Source: Entomomonas moraniae
GTDB lineage: Bacteria > Pseudomonadota > Gammaproteobacteria > Pseudomonadales > Pseudomonadaceae
Reading direction: 5' to 3'
DNA length: 64,000 bases
NCBI RefSeq assembly: GCF_003991975.1
Contig: NZ_CP029822.1
Coordinates: forward strand, 992,001-1,056,000
In this document: positions 1 to 9,813 of the stretch, piece after piece
Position numbering within the stretch: position 1 is the stretch's first letter
Layout of the letters: every line of letters begins with the position of its first letter
The notes under the pieces: model-generated
Database searches by the model: none
The model's input: only the letters and a program-made list of their open reading frames with translations
What the model was told of the DNA's origin: nothing
Program-made: the position numbers and the translations under genes

Positions 1-740
1 TCTGTACCCACTTGTATTTGGCAACCTTTTGCTTTTGCTGCTTGTAAAAAAGGGGTTATGTCACTTTTCATTACAACCTCACCTACAAAATGATGACTTT
101 GTAGCTGTGAAATATCCATGGGTAATGGATCATTTTCTTTCATACCTAGTGGTGTCGCGTTTACTACAAGATCGTATGTTCCCACATTCTCTAGGCCAAA
201 CACAACCTCCAATGTAGGATAGTGTGTTTTTAATCGTTGGGCTAGCGATTTACATGAGTCTATATTAAGGTCACTTAAACATAATGTTGAAATACCTGCG
301 CCAGCAAGTGATGCCGCAATTGCTCGCCCAACACCTCCCGAACCAATGACAATTGCTTTTTTATCTTTTGGATCAAAGCCTTTGCGCTTGATACCGCGTA
401 CGAACCCCTCACCATCGAACATATCACCGACCACTTTACCATCACTCGATAGTTTAAGTGCATTGCAAGATCCAGCCACTTGTGCAGTAACGCTCAACTC
501 ATCGGCTAAAGTAACTGCTGCCACTTTATGAGGCATAGTAACCAACGAGCCTTTAAAATTATGGATTTGTATCATTGCTTTAAAGACATTAGCAAAATTT
601 TCTGTACTTACTTCAACAGGGATAAGCACTGTATTAATATTTTGTTTTCTTAAATGAGGATTATAAATCATCGGCGATTTCACACTACGAATCGGATCCC
701 CCATTAATGTTAAAAACTCTGTTTGTCCATTGATTATCAT
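1..740 (-). CDS. AroE-like shikimate/quinate dehydrogenase, 3' end beyond left edge
   Basis: The minus-strand frame is open from an ATG at 740 (GGAG lies about 10 bases upstream) to the window edge, so about 246 residues are visible and the C-terminus is missing. The product begins MIINGQTEFLTLMGDPIRS and shows the AroE layout: an N-terminal substrate domain with an SPMIYN segment and the TMPHK lysine near residue 70, then a Rossmann motif GSGGVGRA near residue 130, then NATPLGM. The catalytic aspartate lies in GDMFDGEGF instead of the usual GxNTDxxGF. In my recollection this fits catabolic AroE paralogues better than the biosynthetic enzyme. It would oxidise shikimate or quinate-type hydroxy acids with NAD(P)+. 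Its place beside pobA suggests it feeds protocatechuate. The family is secure; the substrate is inferred. Confidence 0.8.
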   Translation of the reverse strand, partial: MIINGQTEFLTLMGDPIRSVKSPMIYNPHLRKQNINTVLIPVEVSTENFANVFKAMIQIHNFKGSLVTMPHKVAAVTLADELSVTAQVAGSCNALKLSSDGKVVGDMFDGEGFVRGIKRKGFDPKDKKAIVIGSGGVGRAIAASLAGAGISTLCLSDLNIDSCKSLAQRLKTHYPTLEVVFGLENVGTYDLVVNATPLGMKENDPLPMDISQLQSHHFVGEVVMKSDITPFLQAAKAKGCQIQVGT

Positions 741-851
741 TATATTTATTCTCCAATGTTATTTTTATTTATTCACTAATATGTTAAACACTCTAATGTT
801 TGTGCCGTTGAATGTAACACAGCTATATTGGTTATAAATACAACGTTAATA

Positions 852-867
852 ATCTATCAGATATAAC
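852..867. promoter_or_regulatory. Candidate LysR-type operator (copy 1)
   Basis: ATCTATCAGATATAAC lies about 112 bases before the AroE-like start codon. Its core ATCT-ATC-AGAT is an exact inverted repeat. Closely related copies sit before the aromatic transporter (3641-3655) and in the galD/LysR divergent gap (11001-11016). The recurrence is seen in the sequence; binding by the LysR protein at 11073 is inferred. Confidence 0.45.
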
Positions 868-897
868 AAAATAATAGATCGGCGCTTAAAAAGATAA

Positions 898-932
898 ACC
901 TCATAAATAACAAGCTATTTTATTTATGGGGT
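898..932 (-). terminator. Terminator after pobA
   Basis: A 13-bp stem (898-910 with 920-932, one G-T pair) and a 9-base loop lie just past the pobA stop. On the minus strand the stem is followed by a T-rich run (TTTATCTTTTT). This fits a Rho-independent terminator that separates pobA from the AroE-like gene. Confidence 0.6.
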
Positions 933-950
933 TTTATTGTTTAATCGCTA

Positions 951-2120
951 CTAATGTGGAAGTCCGACATAGTTCTCTGCTAATGAATAAATCGCATACT
1001 CCGAATTCATTAAATGATTAAACTCTGCCTCTTGCATTTTTTGGGTGAACGGGTCTTGATCATCAAAACGGTGTAATAACTTTGTCATCCACCATGAGAA
1101 GCGCTCACCAGCCCAAATGCGCCGTAAACATTTTTCAGAATAATGATCCATACCCAATTCGCGATGCTCAATAAAATACTCCATTAACGCATCAGCTAAA
1201 TAGAGCACGTCACTGGCAGCTAGATTAAGCCCCTTGGCACCTGTTGGTGGAACAATGTGTGCAGCATCCCCCGCTAAAAACAGACTACCGTAGCGAAGTG
1301 GCTCAGAAACAAAACTTCTAAGTGGCGCAATACTCTTTTCAATACTTTTACCAGTTACCAAGTTTTTGCGTGCTTCTGGGTATAGACGTAGGCTTAACTC
1401 CTCCCAAAAACGATCATCAGACCAATCTTCAACCTTTTCAGTTAAAGGAACCTGTAAATAATAACGACTCCTCATGGCAGAGCGCTGGCTACTTAGTGAA
1501 AAACCACGGGGACTATTACTGTAAATCAATTCATCCGCAACTGGAGGAGTATCGGACAGCAAGCCTAACCAACCAAATGGATAAACACGCTCATAATTCT
1601 TTTGAACTTTCTCTGGAATTGCTTTGCGACTTACACCATGAAAACCATCACATCCAACAACAATACGACTATGAATAACTTTTTTCTCACCATTTATTTC
1701 AAATGACACTGAAGGATTCTCTGTTTCAATATCGTGGATTTGCACATCATCCACACCGTAAAAAGAGAGTGCAGAAGAATTATTTCTTGCTTCCATCAGA
1801 TCTCTCGTTACTTCTGTTTGGCCATAAACAACAACGTAACGATTAATGGTTTTCTGAAAATCAATCCTCAGGTGTTTATCATCATAAACTAACTCAATAC
1901 CATGATGAGGAATACCCTCTTTATGTAAACGTGCAGCGACACCTACTCGTTCAAGTCCCTCAACCGTGACGCTCTCTAAAATGCCTGCTCGAATACGTTC
2001 TAAAATATAGGGCTGATCTTTACGGTCGAGTACAATATTATCAATTCCCTCTTTTGTTAGTAACTCACCTAATAACAGTCCAGCGGGGCCTGAACCAATA
2101 ATGGTCACTTGTGTTTGCAT
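951..2120 (-). CDS. pobA: 4-hydroxybenzoate 3-monooxygenase
   Basis: A class A flavoprotein hydroxylase of 389 residues, close to the usual 394 of PobA. It converts 4-hydroxybenzoate, NADPH and O2 into protocatechuate in the cytoplasm. Visible motifs are the FAD-binding GSGPAG at residues 9-14, the DG motif in GCDGFHG near 160, the substrate-site block SQRSAMRSRYY near 210-222, and the second FAD motif GDAAHIVPPTGAKGLN near 285. The ATG at 2120 is chosen over an in-frame GTG at 2129 because it sits 6-8 bases after AAAGGTG and matches the family N-terminus. The aromatic-acid transporter lies 49 bases upstream on the same strand, so the two probably share a transcript. The product enters the LigAB pathway encoded at 3.9-11 kb. 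Confidence 0.95.
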   Translation of the reverse strand: MQTQVTIIGSGPAGLLLGELLTKEGIDNIVLDRKDQPYILERIRAGILESVTVEGLERVGVAARLHKEGIPHHGIELVYDDKHLRIDFQKTINRYVVVYGQTEVTRDLMEARNNSSALSFYGVDDVQIHDIETENPSVSFEINGEKKVIHSRIVVGCDGFHGVSRKAIPEKVQKNYERVYPFGWLGLLSDTPPVADELIYSNSPRGFSLSSQRSAMRSRYYLQVPLTEKVEDWSDDRFWEELSLRLYPEARKNLVTGKSIEKSIAPLRSFVSEPLRYGSLFLAGDAAHIVPPTGAKGLNLAASDVLYLADALMEYFIEHRELGMDHYSEKCLRRIWAGERFSWWMTKLLHRFDDQDPFTQKMQEAEFNHLMNSEYAIYSLAENYVGLPH

Positions 2121-2168
2121 CTTTTTCACCTTTTATACTTATTTTTATGTTTATTATTTCTATTACAA

Positions 2169-3545
2169 CTAATAGGACTTGATTACGAACGCTTTGGGAA
2201 CAACTACTTGATCTTTAACTTTATAAAACTTAACTTTAATCATTAGTGCAACCGCTGACAATAAAGCAGGAATAGCTAAAATAAAGAAAATGCGCTGTAA
2301 CGAGATATCTTTACTGATTAAATATGCTACTAAGAAAGACCCTGCAATTCCACCAAAGCGCCCTAATCCCAACATCCATGAGACGCCTGTAGTACGACCC
2401 GAGGTGGGATAAAAACTTGCCGCATAAGCAGGCATTGATGATTGTGCTGTATTCATAACAAGACCAGAAAGAATAATGACCGTCACCAAAACTGTGACAT
2501 GAAGCCCAACCACAAGACCAATTAATGCCACACTAATCGCGGTTAATAACCAAAAAGAAATAATTAACTTGTGCTTGTTATAACGATCCATTAACCAACC
2601 ATTTGCTATAGCACCTAAACCACCTAATGCAAATAAGCCAGTGACGATTGTTCCTAAACCAGCAGGCATATTGGCCTCCTTAAACAGCAGAGGCATCCAA
2701 TTCATCACTCCATAGAAAATAACCAATCCCATAAAATAAGTTAACCATAGCGCTATAGAACCTAATGCATAATGTTTAGATAGCACCACGGAAACCCCAT
2801 TTTTACCATTACCTACTTCTGGTTGCGTCTCCTCTAGGTAAAATGAAGATATATCGTTCGCACGAGGGGAAATCTTACTTAATATAGTTTTAATCTGTGT
2901 ACTTTCTTGATTTCTAAACACTAAATAGCGAACTGATTCAGGTAATAAAAATAACATCACGATAAGTAATAACGTTGGTGCAATAGCCCCTAACCAGAGA
3001 ACACTTCTCCAACCTAATTCTGGAATCATCCACGCAGAAACAAAACCACCAATAGCAGCTCCGAGAGGAAAACCACAAAACATGGTATTCACTAAAAAGA
3101 AGCGCTTTTTCTCTGGGCAATACTCACTCAATAATGTGACAGCATTAGGCATAGCAGCCCCCAAACCTATACCCGTAATAAACCTAAATAACTCAAGCCA
3201 CCCTAAAGAAGATGCTAATGCTGAAGCATACGAGCCCGCGGCAAAAATTGCCACAGACAGAATTAATACTTTTTTACGGCCTACTTTATCAGCCACGGGA
3301 CCAAAACAAACTGCACCAAAGGCCAAACCTAATAACGCTGCGCTTAATACAGGAGCAAGATCAGCCTTTTCAATACCCCATTCAGTGATTAAACTGGGAG
3401 CAATATAGCCAATAACGGCGGTATCAAAGCCATCAAACAGCGCCACTAAAAAACATAATGAAAAAATGGTTATTTGAAATACTGACAACTTCTCGGTATT
3501 CAAAAAATGTTGGACATTTTCTTTTTTTAATATATTAGTCATCAT
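2169..3545 (-). CDS. Aromatic acid:H+ symporter, MFS AAHS family (PcaK-like)
   Basis: A 458-residue, 12-helix transporter of the major facilitator superfamily. The first helix carries DGFDTAVIGYIAPSL (about residues 38-52), the signature of aromatic acid/H+ symporters such as PcaK. The loop between helices 2 and 3 holds GPVADKVGRKKVL, the MFS GxxxDxxGRR/K motif. It should import 4-hydroxybenzoate or protocatechuate across the inner membrane. The start ATG at 3545 is preceded by AGAGG with 6 bases between. It lies directly upstream of pobA, and a palindrome matching those before other genes of the block lies about 100 bases upstream. The exact substrate cannot be read from the sequence. Confidence 0.88.
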   Translation of the reverse strand: MMTNILKKENVQHFLNTEKLSVFQITIFSLCFLVALFDGFDTAVIGYIAPSLITEWGIEKADLAPVLSAALLGLAFGAVCFGPVADKVGRKKVLILSVAIFAAGSYASALASSLGWLELFRFITGIGLGAAMPNAVTLLSEYCPEKKRFFLVNTMFCGFPLGAAIGGFVSAWMIPELGWRSVLWLGAIAPTLLLIVMLFLLPESVRYLVFRNQESTQIKTILSKISPRANDISSFYLEETQPEVGNGKNGVSVVLSKHYALGSIALWLTYFMGLVIFYGVMNWMPLLFKEANMPAGLGTIVTGLFALGGLGAIANGWLMDRYNKHKLIISFWLLTAISVALIGLVVGLHVTVLVTVIILSGLVMNTAQSSMPAYAASFYPTSGRTTGVSWMLGLGRFGGIAGSFLVAYLISKDISLQRIFFILAIPALLSAVALMIKVKFYKVKDQVVVPKAFVIKSY

Positions 3546-3640
3546 TTATTACCTCTGGCAGATTAACTGCCTAATACTTAATTATTTTTATACTATTTAA
3601 GTATCTTACGTAACAACTTATGCTAGATATAGCCAAAAAA

Positions 3641-3655
3641 ATATCTATTAGATAT
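3641..3655. promoter_or_regulatory. Candidate LysR-type operator (copy 2)
   Basis: ATATCTATTAGATAT is a perfect 15-base palindrome with a central T, about 96 bases before the transporter start. A related half (GCTAGATATAGC) lies at 3622-3633. The surrounding gap 3546-3875 holds only this site, presumed promoter sequence, and the terminator of the lig operon. No gene is visible in it. Confidence 0.5.
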
Positions 3656-3795
3656 GCTCTTTTTGCATATCTGTACAACGGATATACAATAACTACAGAG
3701 CAATATTTTTCTTTATAAATCTATTTTTATTTTGATTAACAGCGCCAATTGAAGTGAATAGTTATAGAGATAAATAAGATTATAGTTTTAAGGTA

Positions 3796-3842
3796 AAAAA
3801 AGCCCACATCTATATCTCTTAGACTGATGATATAGATATGGG
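3796..3842 (-). terminator. Terminator of the galD-lig operon
   Basis: A 14-position stem with one mismatch (3803-3816 with 3829-3842) has a 12-base loop. On the minus strand it is followed by CTTTTTTTACC. It lies 34 bases past the stop of the aldo/keto reductase, the last gene of the operon. Confidence 0.8.
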
Positions 3843-3875
3843 AAACGCCAACTTATTATTGGAGGAGAATAATAA

Positions 3876-4880
3876 CTACGCTAGTTCTTCAGGGAATTTT
3901 TCGGTATCAATCTCAGCAAATGTTGCTTTTGCATAACGTGTACCTTTCACTGTTTGCTGATTGATCAGTTCACTTGCTCTAGCTAACACTTCATCGCTGA
4001 GAGTTAACTCTATTGTAGCAACGTCCTCCTCCAAATGAGGGACTTTAGTAATTCCTGGTATAGGGATAATCATATTGCTTTGTGCCAACAGCCAATACAA
4101 TGATAATTGAGCCGTTGTACAGCCTGCCTCTTCTGCCAATTCTAAAAACTGCTGATAAAGTGTCTCATTATATTGCCACTGAGGCTCTTGAAAACGTGGC
4201 ATTGCAAGTCGAATATCTTTTTCAGGAAAACTACTTATATTCAATTGAGTCGCTAAAAAACCTCGTCCAACGGGACTAAAGGCAACCAAATTAACGCCCA
4301 GCTCTTCACATGTTTGTAATAAACCTAACTCTGGATTACGACTCCACAATGAATACTCATTTTGCACTGCTGCAACAGGGTGTATAGCATATGCTTTACG
4401 TAAACTTTCTGCAGATACTTCTGATAAACCAATATGTCGAATTTTACCCTCTTTAACAAGGTCTGCTAAAGCCCCTACACTGTCTTCAAATGGGACATTA
4501 AAATCACGACGATGTAAGTAATACAAGTCTAAGTACTCAGTAGACAAGCGCTTTAAACTTTCTTCACATTGCTTTTTAATTGTTTCAGGCCGTCCATCAA
4601 TGACACGCTTGCCATTAACACCCGCCATACCACATTTACTTGCTAAAAAAATATCAGCACGCCTTGCTTTTAAACCAGACTGCCCTAATAAGGCCTCGTT
4701 TGTACCAAAGCCATAAAGGGTCGCTGTATCAAAATGATTAATCCCTAAATCTAACGCTTTTTGGATAAGTGCTTTAGCTTCATTTTCAGGTGTAGGATGA
4801 TTATAAGCATGGCTTAGGTTCATGCATCCTAAACCAATACTCATGATTTCTTGATCTGCTAATTGTCTGGTTTTAAACAT
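3876..4880 (-). CDS. Aldo/keto reductase, last gene of the lig operon
   Basis: A 334-residue NADPH-dependent aldo/keto reductase. The catalytic tetrad is recognisable: Asp and Tyr in HFDTATLYG near residue 52, Lys in ASKCG near 83, His in YYLHRRDF near 125. The C-terminal IIPIPG segment is the cofactor-binding loop. The ATG at 4880 has AGAGG 7 bases upstream and is preferred to the in-frame TTG at 4886. Nine bases separate it from the ligC stop, so it is co-transcribed with the protocatechuate pathway. No standard step of that pathway needs this enzyme. It may reduce reactive aldehydes made by LigAB or act on a related substrate. The family is certain; the role is unknown. Confidence 0.85.
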   Translation of the reverse strand: MFKTRQLADQEIMSIGLGCMNLSHAYNHPTPENEAKALIQKALDLGINHFDTATLYGFGTNEALLGQSGLKARRADIFLASKCGMAGVNGKRVIDGRPETIKKQCEESLKRLSTEYLDLYYLHRRDFNVPFEDSVGALADLVKEGKIRHIGLSEVSAESLRKAYAIHPVAAVQNEYSLWSRNPELGLLQTCEELGVNLVAFSPVGRGFLATQLNISSFPEKDIRLAMPRFQEPQWQYNETLYQQFLELAEEAGCTTAQLSLYWLLAQSNMIIPIPGITKVPHLEEDVATIELTLSDEVLARASELINQQTVKGTRYAKATFAEIDTEKFPEELA

Positions 4881-4889
4881 GGCCAACCT

Positions 4890-5846
4890 CTATTGATTAT
4901 TTAATTGCTGCTCAAGTTCCCCTAATACATGGTAACAGTTAATCACACTGGCTACACTCGAATTAGGTTCGCGCCCTTCACGAATGGCTGCGAAGAACTC
5001 TCGATCCTGTAGTTCAATGCCATTCATGGATACAGCAACCTTACTCACATCGATTTTTTCATCTTTACCATTATACAAATCATCGTAACGGGCAAGATAA
5101 GTTCCTGTATCACCAATATAACGAAAGAATGTACCAATAGGCCCATCATTATTAAAAGAAAGTGATAATGTACAAATCGCTCCATTTTCAGTTAATAACT
5201 GAATGGACATATCCATAGCAATACCTAGCTCAGGATGAATAGGCCCTTGAATTGCATTGGCTTTAATAACCCGTGATCCTGTTTGATATTGGAACAAATC
5301 CACTGTATGTGCTGCATGATGCCATAATAAATGATCTGTCCATGAACGTGGTTGCCCTAGAGCATTGATATTTTTTCGGCGGAAAAAATAAGTTTGAACA
5401 TCCATTTGCTGAATATTAAACTCGCCTTTCTCTATGCGTTGATGAATCCATTGATGAGAAGGATTAAAACGACGAGTATGGCCGACCATAGCAACCAATC
5501 CACTCTCTTTTTGAACCTTTAAAACTTCTTCTGCATCTTTCCAACTATCGGCTAAAGGAATTTCAACTTCCACATGTTTACCTGCACGCAAACATTTTAA
5601 TGTTTGCTCTGCATGCATGTGTGTTGGTGTACACAAAATAACACAGTCTACTTCAGGGCGTTTTAATACATCATCCAAATTATCAGTATAATGCTCAATA
5701 CCGTAGTCTTGCGCTACTTTTTTAACAGCATCTAAACGAGAACTGACTAAAGAAACAACGTTTGCTCCTTCAATATTCTTAATTGCATCTAAGTGTTTAA
5801 TACCGAAAGCGCCTGTTCCAACTAATGCCACATTAATTTGCTTCAT
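4890..5846 (-). CDS. ligC: 4-carboxy-2-hydroxymuconate-6-semialdehyde dehydrogenase
   Basis: A GFO/IDH/MocA-family oxidoreductase of 318 residues. It oxidises the hemiacetal form of the LigAB ring-cleavage product to 2-pyrone-4,6-dicarboxylate with NAD(P)+. The N-terminal Rossmann motif is VGTGAFG (residues 9-15). The MocA motif appears as GKHVEVEIPLADS near residue 95, with EIP in place of the usual EKP. The ATG at 5846 has AAGGAG 6 bases upstream. A longer frame to 5867 would overlap the end of ligB, so the shorter start is taken. Assignment rests on the family and on its place right after ligAB. A generic dehydrogenase is unlikely in this operon. Confidence 0.9.
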   Translation of the reverse strand: MKQINVALVGTGAFGIKHLDAIKNIEGANVVSLVSSRLDAVKKVAQDYGIEHYTDNLDDVLKRPEVDCVILCTPTHMHAEQTLKCLRAGKHVEVEIPLADSWKDAEEVLKVQKESGLVAMVGHTRRFNPSHQWIHQRIEKGEFNIQQMDVQTYFFRRKNINALGQPRSWTDHLLWHHAAHTVDLFQYQTGSRVIKANAIQGPIHPELGIAMDMSIQLLTENGAICTLSLSFNNDGPIGTFFRYIGDTGTYLARYDDLYNGKDEKIDVSKVAVSMNGIELQDREFFAAIREGREPNSSVASVINCYHVLGELEQQLNNQ

Positions 5847-5856
5847 CTTAATCTCC

Positions 5857-6717
<861 letters not shown>

Positions 6718-7092
6718 CTAGTTATTTTTAGGCACTGGCTTACGACCACCGGCAAGCATCATCTCGCGGTACTCTTGCTCAGTCATCCCCGTCATACTTC
6801 CTGCCATTTGTTGGAATGACAACCCATCAGTTGCACCAATCTTGGCTAGGAAATAAATATTGCCGCCTAATGCAAGACAACGGTTTAAATCACGGTCAAT
6901 CACTGCTTGTTTTTGGTCTTCAGTCATTGCCCACTCATTTAAATAAGCCCGTTCATCGGCTTTAAAACGGTTGCGATTGTCTGCACTCATAAGCGACATA
7001 CAAAACTGATTAAGGTAATATCCCTTACGTGATTGCTCAGCATCAAAAATCGTTGTGCCCGGAATATTTTTATAAGGCTTATCTAAACTCAT
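6718..7092 (-). CDS. ligA: Protocatechuate 4,5-dioxygenase, alpha subunit
   Basis: A 124-residue helical subunit that caps the LigB active site. It begins MSLDKPYKNIPGTTIFDAEQ and carries the conserved block KGYYLNQFCMSLMSADNRNRF near residues 24-44, typical of LigA. A clear ribosome site (AAGGGG) precedes the ATG. The alpha and beta subunits are separate genes, as in Sphingobium and Comamonas, not fused. It is the fifth gene of the galD-lig operon. Confidence 0.93.
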   Translation of the reverse strand: MSLDKPYKNIPGTTIFDAEQSRKGYYLNQFCMSLMSADNRNRFKADERAYLNEWAMTEDQKQAVIDRDLNRCLALGGNIYFLAKIGATDGLSFQQMAGSMTGMTEQEYREMMLAGGRKPVPKNN

Positions 7093-7111
7093 TATTTTTC
7101 CCCTTATTTTA

Positions 7112-8032
7112 TTATTTTAAGGTTTCAGGCCAATACAGCCGCATCGGATTGTCGACTAATAATTTTTTTTGTAGTTCAATCGTTGGTGCTATTTGTGTAA
7201 TATAATTCACTAACAAGCCATCATCCGGCATATGATCTTTTAAATTCGGGTGAGGCCAATCCGTACCAAACAATACTCTATCAGGAAAACGCTCAACAAG
7301 ATAGCGTGCAAATGGCACGACATCTTGATAAGGTTTTTCTTCACCATTCAATGCCTTAGGACCTGTTATTGTTAAACGTTCTGGACAGGAAACTTTCGAC
7401 CAGATATTAGGATTTTCCTCCATCAGTCTCACAAAAAGATCAAATTCAGCACCATTCACAGGCTTGCTGACATCGGGTCTCCCCATATGATCTACCACTA
7501 CCGTAGTAGGAAGTGAGGTAAAGAAATCCCAAAGATCAGGTAGGTCTGGGGCTTCAAAATAGATCACAATATGCCAACCTAATGGTGCTATACGTTCGGC
7601 AATTTTTTGCAGTTCATCTTTAGGTAGAAAATCGACAAGCCGTTTTACAAAATTAAAACGAACACCACGTACACCTGCTTTATCTAATGCATGTAACTCC
7701 TCATCGCTAATATCTAAGCGAATCGTCGCTACACCACGAGCAAGTCCATTGGCTGACTGTAAAGCATCAACTAATGCACGATTATCGCTACCATGGCATG
7801 TAGCCTGTACAATGACATTACGGCTAAACCCTAAATGATCACGCAGCGCAAATAAATCTTCTTTTGACGCATCACAGGGAGTGTATTTACGCTCTGGAGC
7901 ATATGGAAATTTATTCTGTGGGCCAAATACATGACAATGGGCATCCACAGCCCCAAAAGGTAAGTTAAAACGAGGTTTACTTGGGTTCTCATAAAAAGGC
8001 AACCAGCCTTTTGTTACTTCTGCATGTTCCAT
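7112..8032 (-). CDS. ligI: 2-pyrone-4,6-dicarboxylate hydrolase
   Basis: An amidohydrolase-superfamily enzyme of 306 residues that opens the 2-pyrone-4,6-dicarboxylate ring to 4-oxalomesaconate. The metal-site motif DAHCHVFGP is near residue 29, and the late aspartate is in LFGTDWPHPN near 258, both typical of LigI. The ATG at 8032 is taken because AGGGGG stands about 7 bases upstream. The longer in-frame TTG at 8050 would overlap the ligK stop. It lies between ligK and ligA in the operon. Confidence 0.93.
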   Translation of the reverse strand: MEHAEVTKGWLPFYENPSKPRFNLPFGAVDAHCHVFGPQNKFPYAPERKYTPCDASKEDLFALRDHLGFSRNVIVQATCHGSDNRALVDALQSANGLARGVATIRLDISDEELHALDKAGVRGVRFNFVKRLVDFLPKDELQKIAERIAPLGWHIVIYFEAPDLPDLWDFFTSLPTTVVVDHMGRPDVSKPVNGAEFDLFVRLMEENPNIWSKVSCPERLTITGPKALNGEEKPYQDVVPFARYLVERFPDRVLFGTDWPHPNLKDHMPDDGLLVNYITQIAPTIELQKKLLVDNPMRLYWPETLK

Positions 8033-8042
8033 ACTTATCCCC

Positions 8043-8741
8043 CTAGTCAATGTATTTCAAACCAGCTTTCGCTAGAGGTTCGCGCATTTTGTAATAATCT
8101 AAACCTAATGTGCCGTTAGCAAATAGCTGACGTTTATCATCTTCATTTTCAGAACGTTTTTGGGTGGCAATTGCCACGTCCATAGCTTTAGCGGCTGGTA
8201 CAACAACAACGCCGTCAATATCAGCCACTACCACATCCCCCGGTTCAACTAACATGCCAGCACAAATCACTGGGATATTGACTGACCCCAAGGTTGCTTT
8301 GATCGTCCCTTTGCCGTGGATTGCTTTACTAAACACAGGAAACTGCATGTCTGTTAAATCCATTACATCACGAACACCACCGTCAATAATAAGTCCTTTA
8401 GCCCCCTGAGCACGAAAGGAAGTCGCTAACAAGTCACCAAAAAAACCATCTGCGTTATCGGTTGTACAAGCAGCTACAACAACATCCCCAGATTTAATCT
8501 GCTCAGCGGCTACGTGCATCATCCAGTTATCACCTGGTTGAAGCAACACAGTTATCGCTGTACCACAAGCTTTTGCTTGGGGGTAAATAGGCCGTAAGTA
8601 CGGTTTCATTAACCCTACTCGCCCCATTGCTTCATGAATGGTTGCACTGCTGTAATTTGAAAGAATTTCTACCGCGGCAGGATCAGCACGATGAATATTA
8701 CGTTTTACAACGCCAAGTTGATTAAATAATTCTAATGACAT
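8043..8741 (-). CDS. ligK: 4-carboxy-4-hydroxy-2-oxoadipate aldolase (HMG/CHA aldolase)
   Basis: A 232-residue RraA-fold class II aldolase that splits 4-carboxy-4-hydroxy-2-oxoadipate into pyruvate and oxaloacetate, the last step of the route. Visible features are the GDLLATSFRAQGAKGLIIDG region and GGVRD near residues 98-125, which in this family place the metal and pyruvate ligands, and DIDGVVVVP near 177. The ATG at 8741 follows GAGGG by 7 bases; the in-frame GTG at 8759 overlaps ligJ and is rejected. RraA regulators share the fold but are shorter (about 160 residues) and lack the C-terminal extension seen here. Confidence 0.92.
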   Translation of the reverse strand: MSLELFNQLGVVKRNIHRADPAAVEILSNYSSATIHEAMGRVGLMKPYLRPIYPQAKACGTAITVLLQPGDNWMMHVAAEQIKSGDVVVAACTTDNADGFFGDLLATSFRAQGAKGLIIDGGVRDVMDLTDMQFPVFSKAIHGKGTIKATLGSVNIPVICAGMLVEPGDVVVADIDGVVVVPAAKAMDVAIATQKRSENEDDKRQLFANGTLGLDYYKMREPLAKAGLKYID

Positions 8742-8742
8742 T

Positions 8743-9774
8743 TTATAGCCCTCTTTCACGTAATTTTTTATCTAAACGAGGAAATACTCGACGTGCATTG
8801 CCTTCAAAAATTTGGTGACGCTGCTCATCTGTGATATTGGCGCCATTGATATAACGTTTAGTATCATCAAAATAGTGGCCTGTTTTTGGATCAACACCAC
8901 GCACAGCACCAATCATTTCCGAAGCAAATAGAACATTTTTAGTTGGAATTACTTTAGTCAGTAAATCGATACCATCTTGATGATAAACGCAAGTATCAAA
9001 GAAAATATTATTTAATAAGTTTTCTTCAATATCAGGACGTTGTAATGCTTGTGCCAATCCTCTGAAACGCCCCCAGTGATAGGGTACTGCACCACCTCCA
9101 TGAGGGATTAAAAAGCGCAGTGTTGGGAAGTCTTTAAATAAGTCACTTTTTAAAAACTGCATGAAAGCTGTGGTATCTGCATTTAAATAATGATCGCCTG
9201 TGGTATGGAATTTTTCATGGCAACAAGTACTGACATGCACCATCGCTGGAATATCATACTCCACCATCTTTTCATAAATCGGATACCAATATCGGTCAGA
9301 GAGTGGTGGTGCTGTCCATAGTCCACCTGATGGATCAGGGTTTAAGTTAATGGCAACATTACCATACTCATTAATGCATTTATCCAGTTCAGCAATGCAT
9401 GTTTCAGTAGCTACGCCCGGTGATTGCGGAAGCATAGCAGCTGGTATAAAACGATCAGGAAATAGCTGAGATACACGGTAGCACAGCTCATTACAAATAG
9501 CAGCCCATGTTGCTGATACTTGATAGTCTCCAATATGATGCGCCATAAAACTTGCGCGTGGTGAAAAAATAGTAATATCGGAGCCACGCTCATTCATTAA
9601 ACGCAGTTGATTTTCTTCAATCGTTTGGCGAATATCCTCATCACTGATTTTTAAATCACTGACTTTAGGTGCTGTAGAACCTGTTTTAATACTTTGTATT
9701 TGTTCTTCTCGCCACTTACTCAATGCTTCTGGCGCAGTAGTGTAGTGACCATGACAATCAATAACTAAACTCAT
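8743..9774 (-). CDS. ligJ: 4-oxalomesaconate hydratase, LigJ type
   Basis: An amidohydrolase-like protein of 343 residues that hydrates 4-oxalomesaconate to 4-carboxy-4-hydroxy-2-oxoadipate. It opens with VIDCHGHYTTAPEAL, the HxH metal motif of LigJ, and carries FLIPHGGGAVPYHWGR near residue 222. Pseudomonas putida uses an unrelated PIG-L-type hydratase (GalB) for this step, so the gene marks the Sphingobium-like version. AAGAGGTG precedes the ATG. It stops one base before the ligK start, so the two are probably translationally coupled. Confidence 0.92.
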   Translation of the reverse strand: MSLVIDCHGHYTTAPEALSKWREEQIQSIKTGSTAPKVSDLKISDEDIRQTIEENQLRLMNERGSDITIFSPRASFMAHHIGDYQVSATWAAICNELCYRVSQLFPDRFIPAAMLPQSPGVATETCIAELDKCINEYGNVAINLNPDPSGGLWTAPPLSDRYWYPIYEKMVEYDIPAMVHVSTCCHEKFHTTGDHYLNADTTAFMQFLKSDLFKDFPTLRFLIPHGGGAVPYHWGRFRGLAQALQRPDIEENLLNNIFFDTCVYHQDGIDLLTKVIPTKNVLFASEMIGAVRGVDPKTGHYFDDTKRYINGANITDEQRHQIFEGNARRVFPRLDKKLRERGL

Positions 9775-9813
9775 TTAACACCTCTTACTCTTCATTTATT
9801 ATTTTAATAACAC

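Noticed and set aside
1322-1678. 118-codon frame opposite pobA
   Set aside because: It lies wholly within pobA, whose product is unmistakable.
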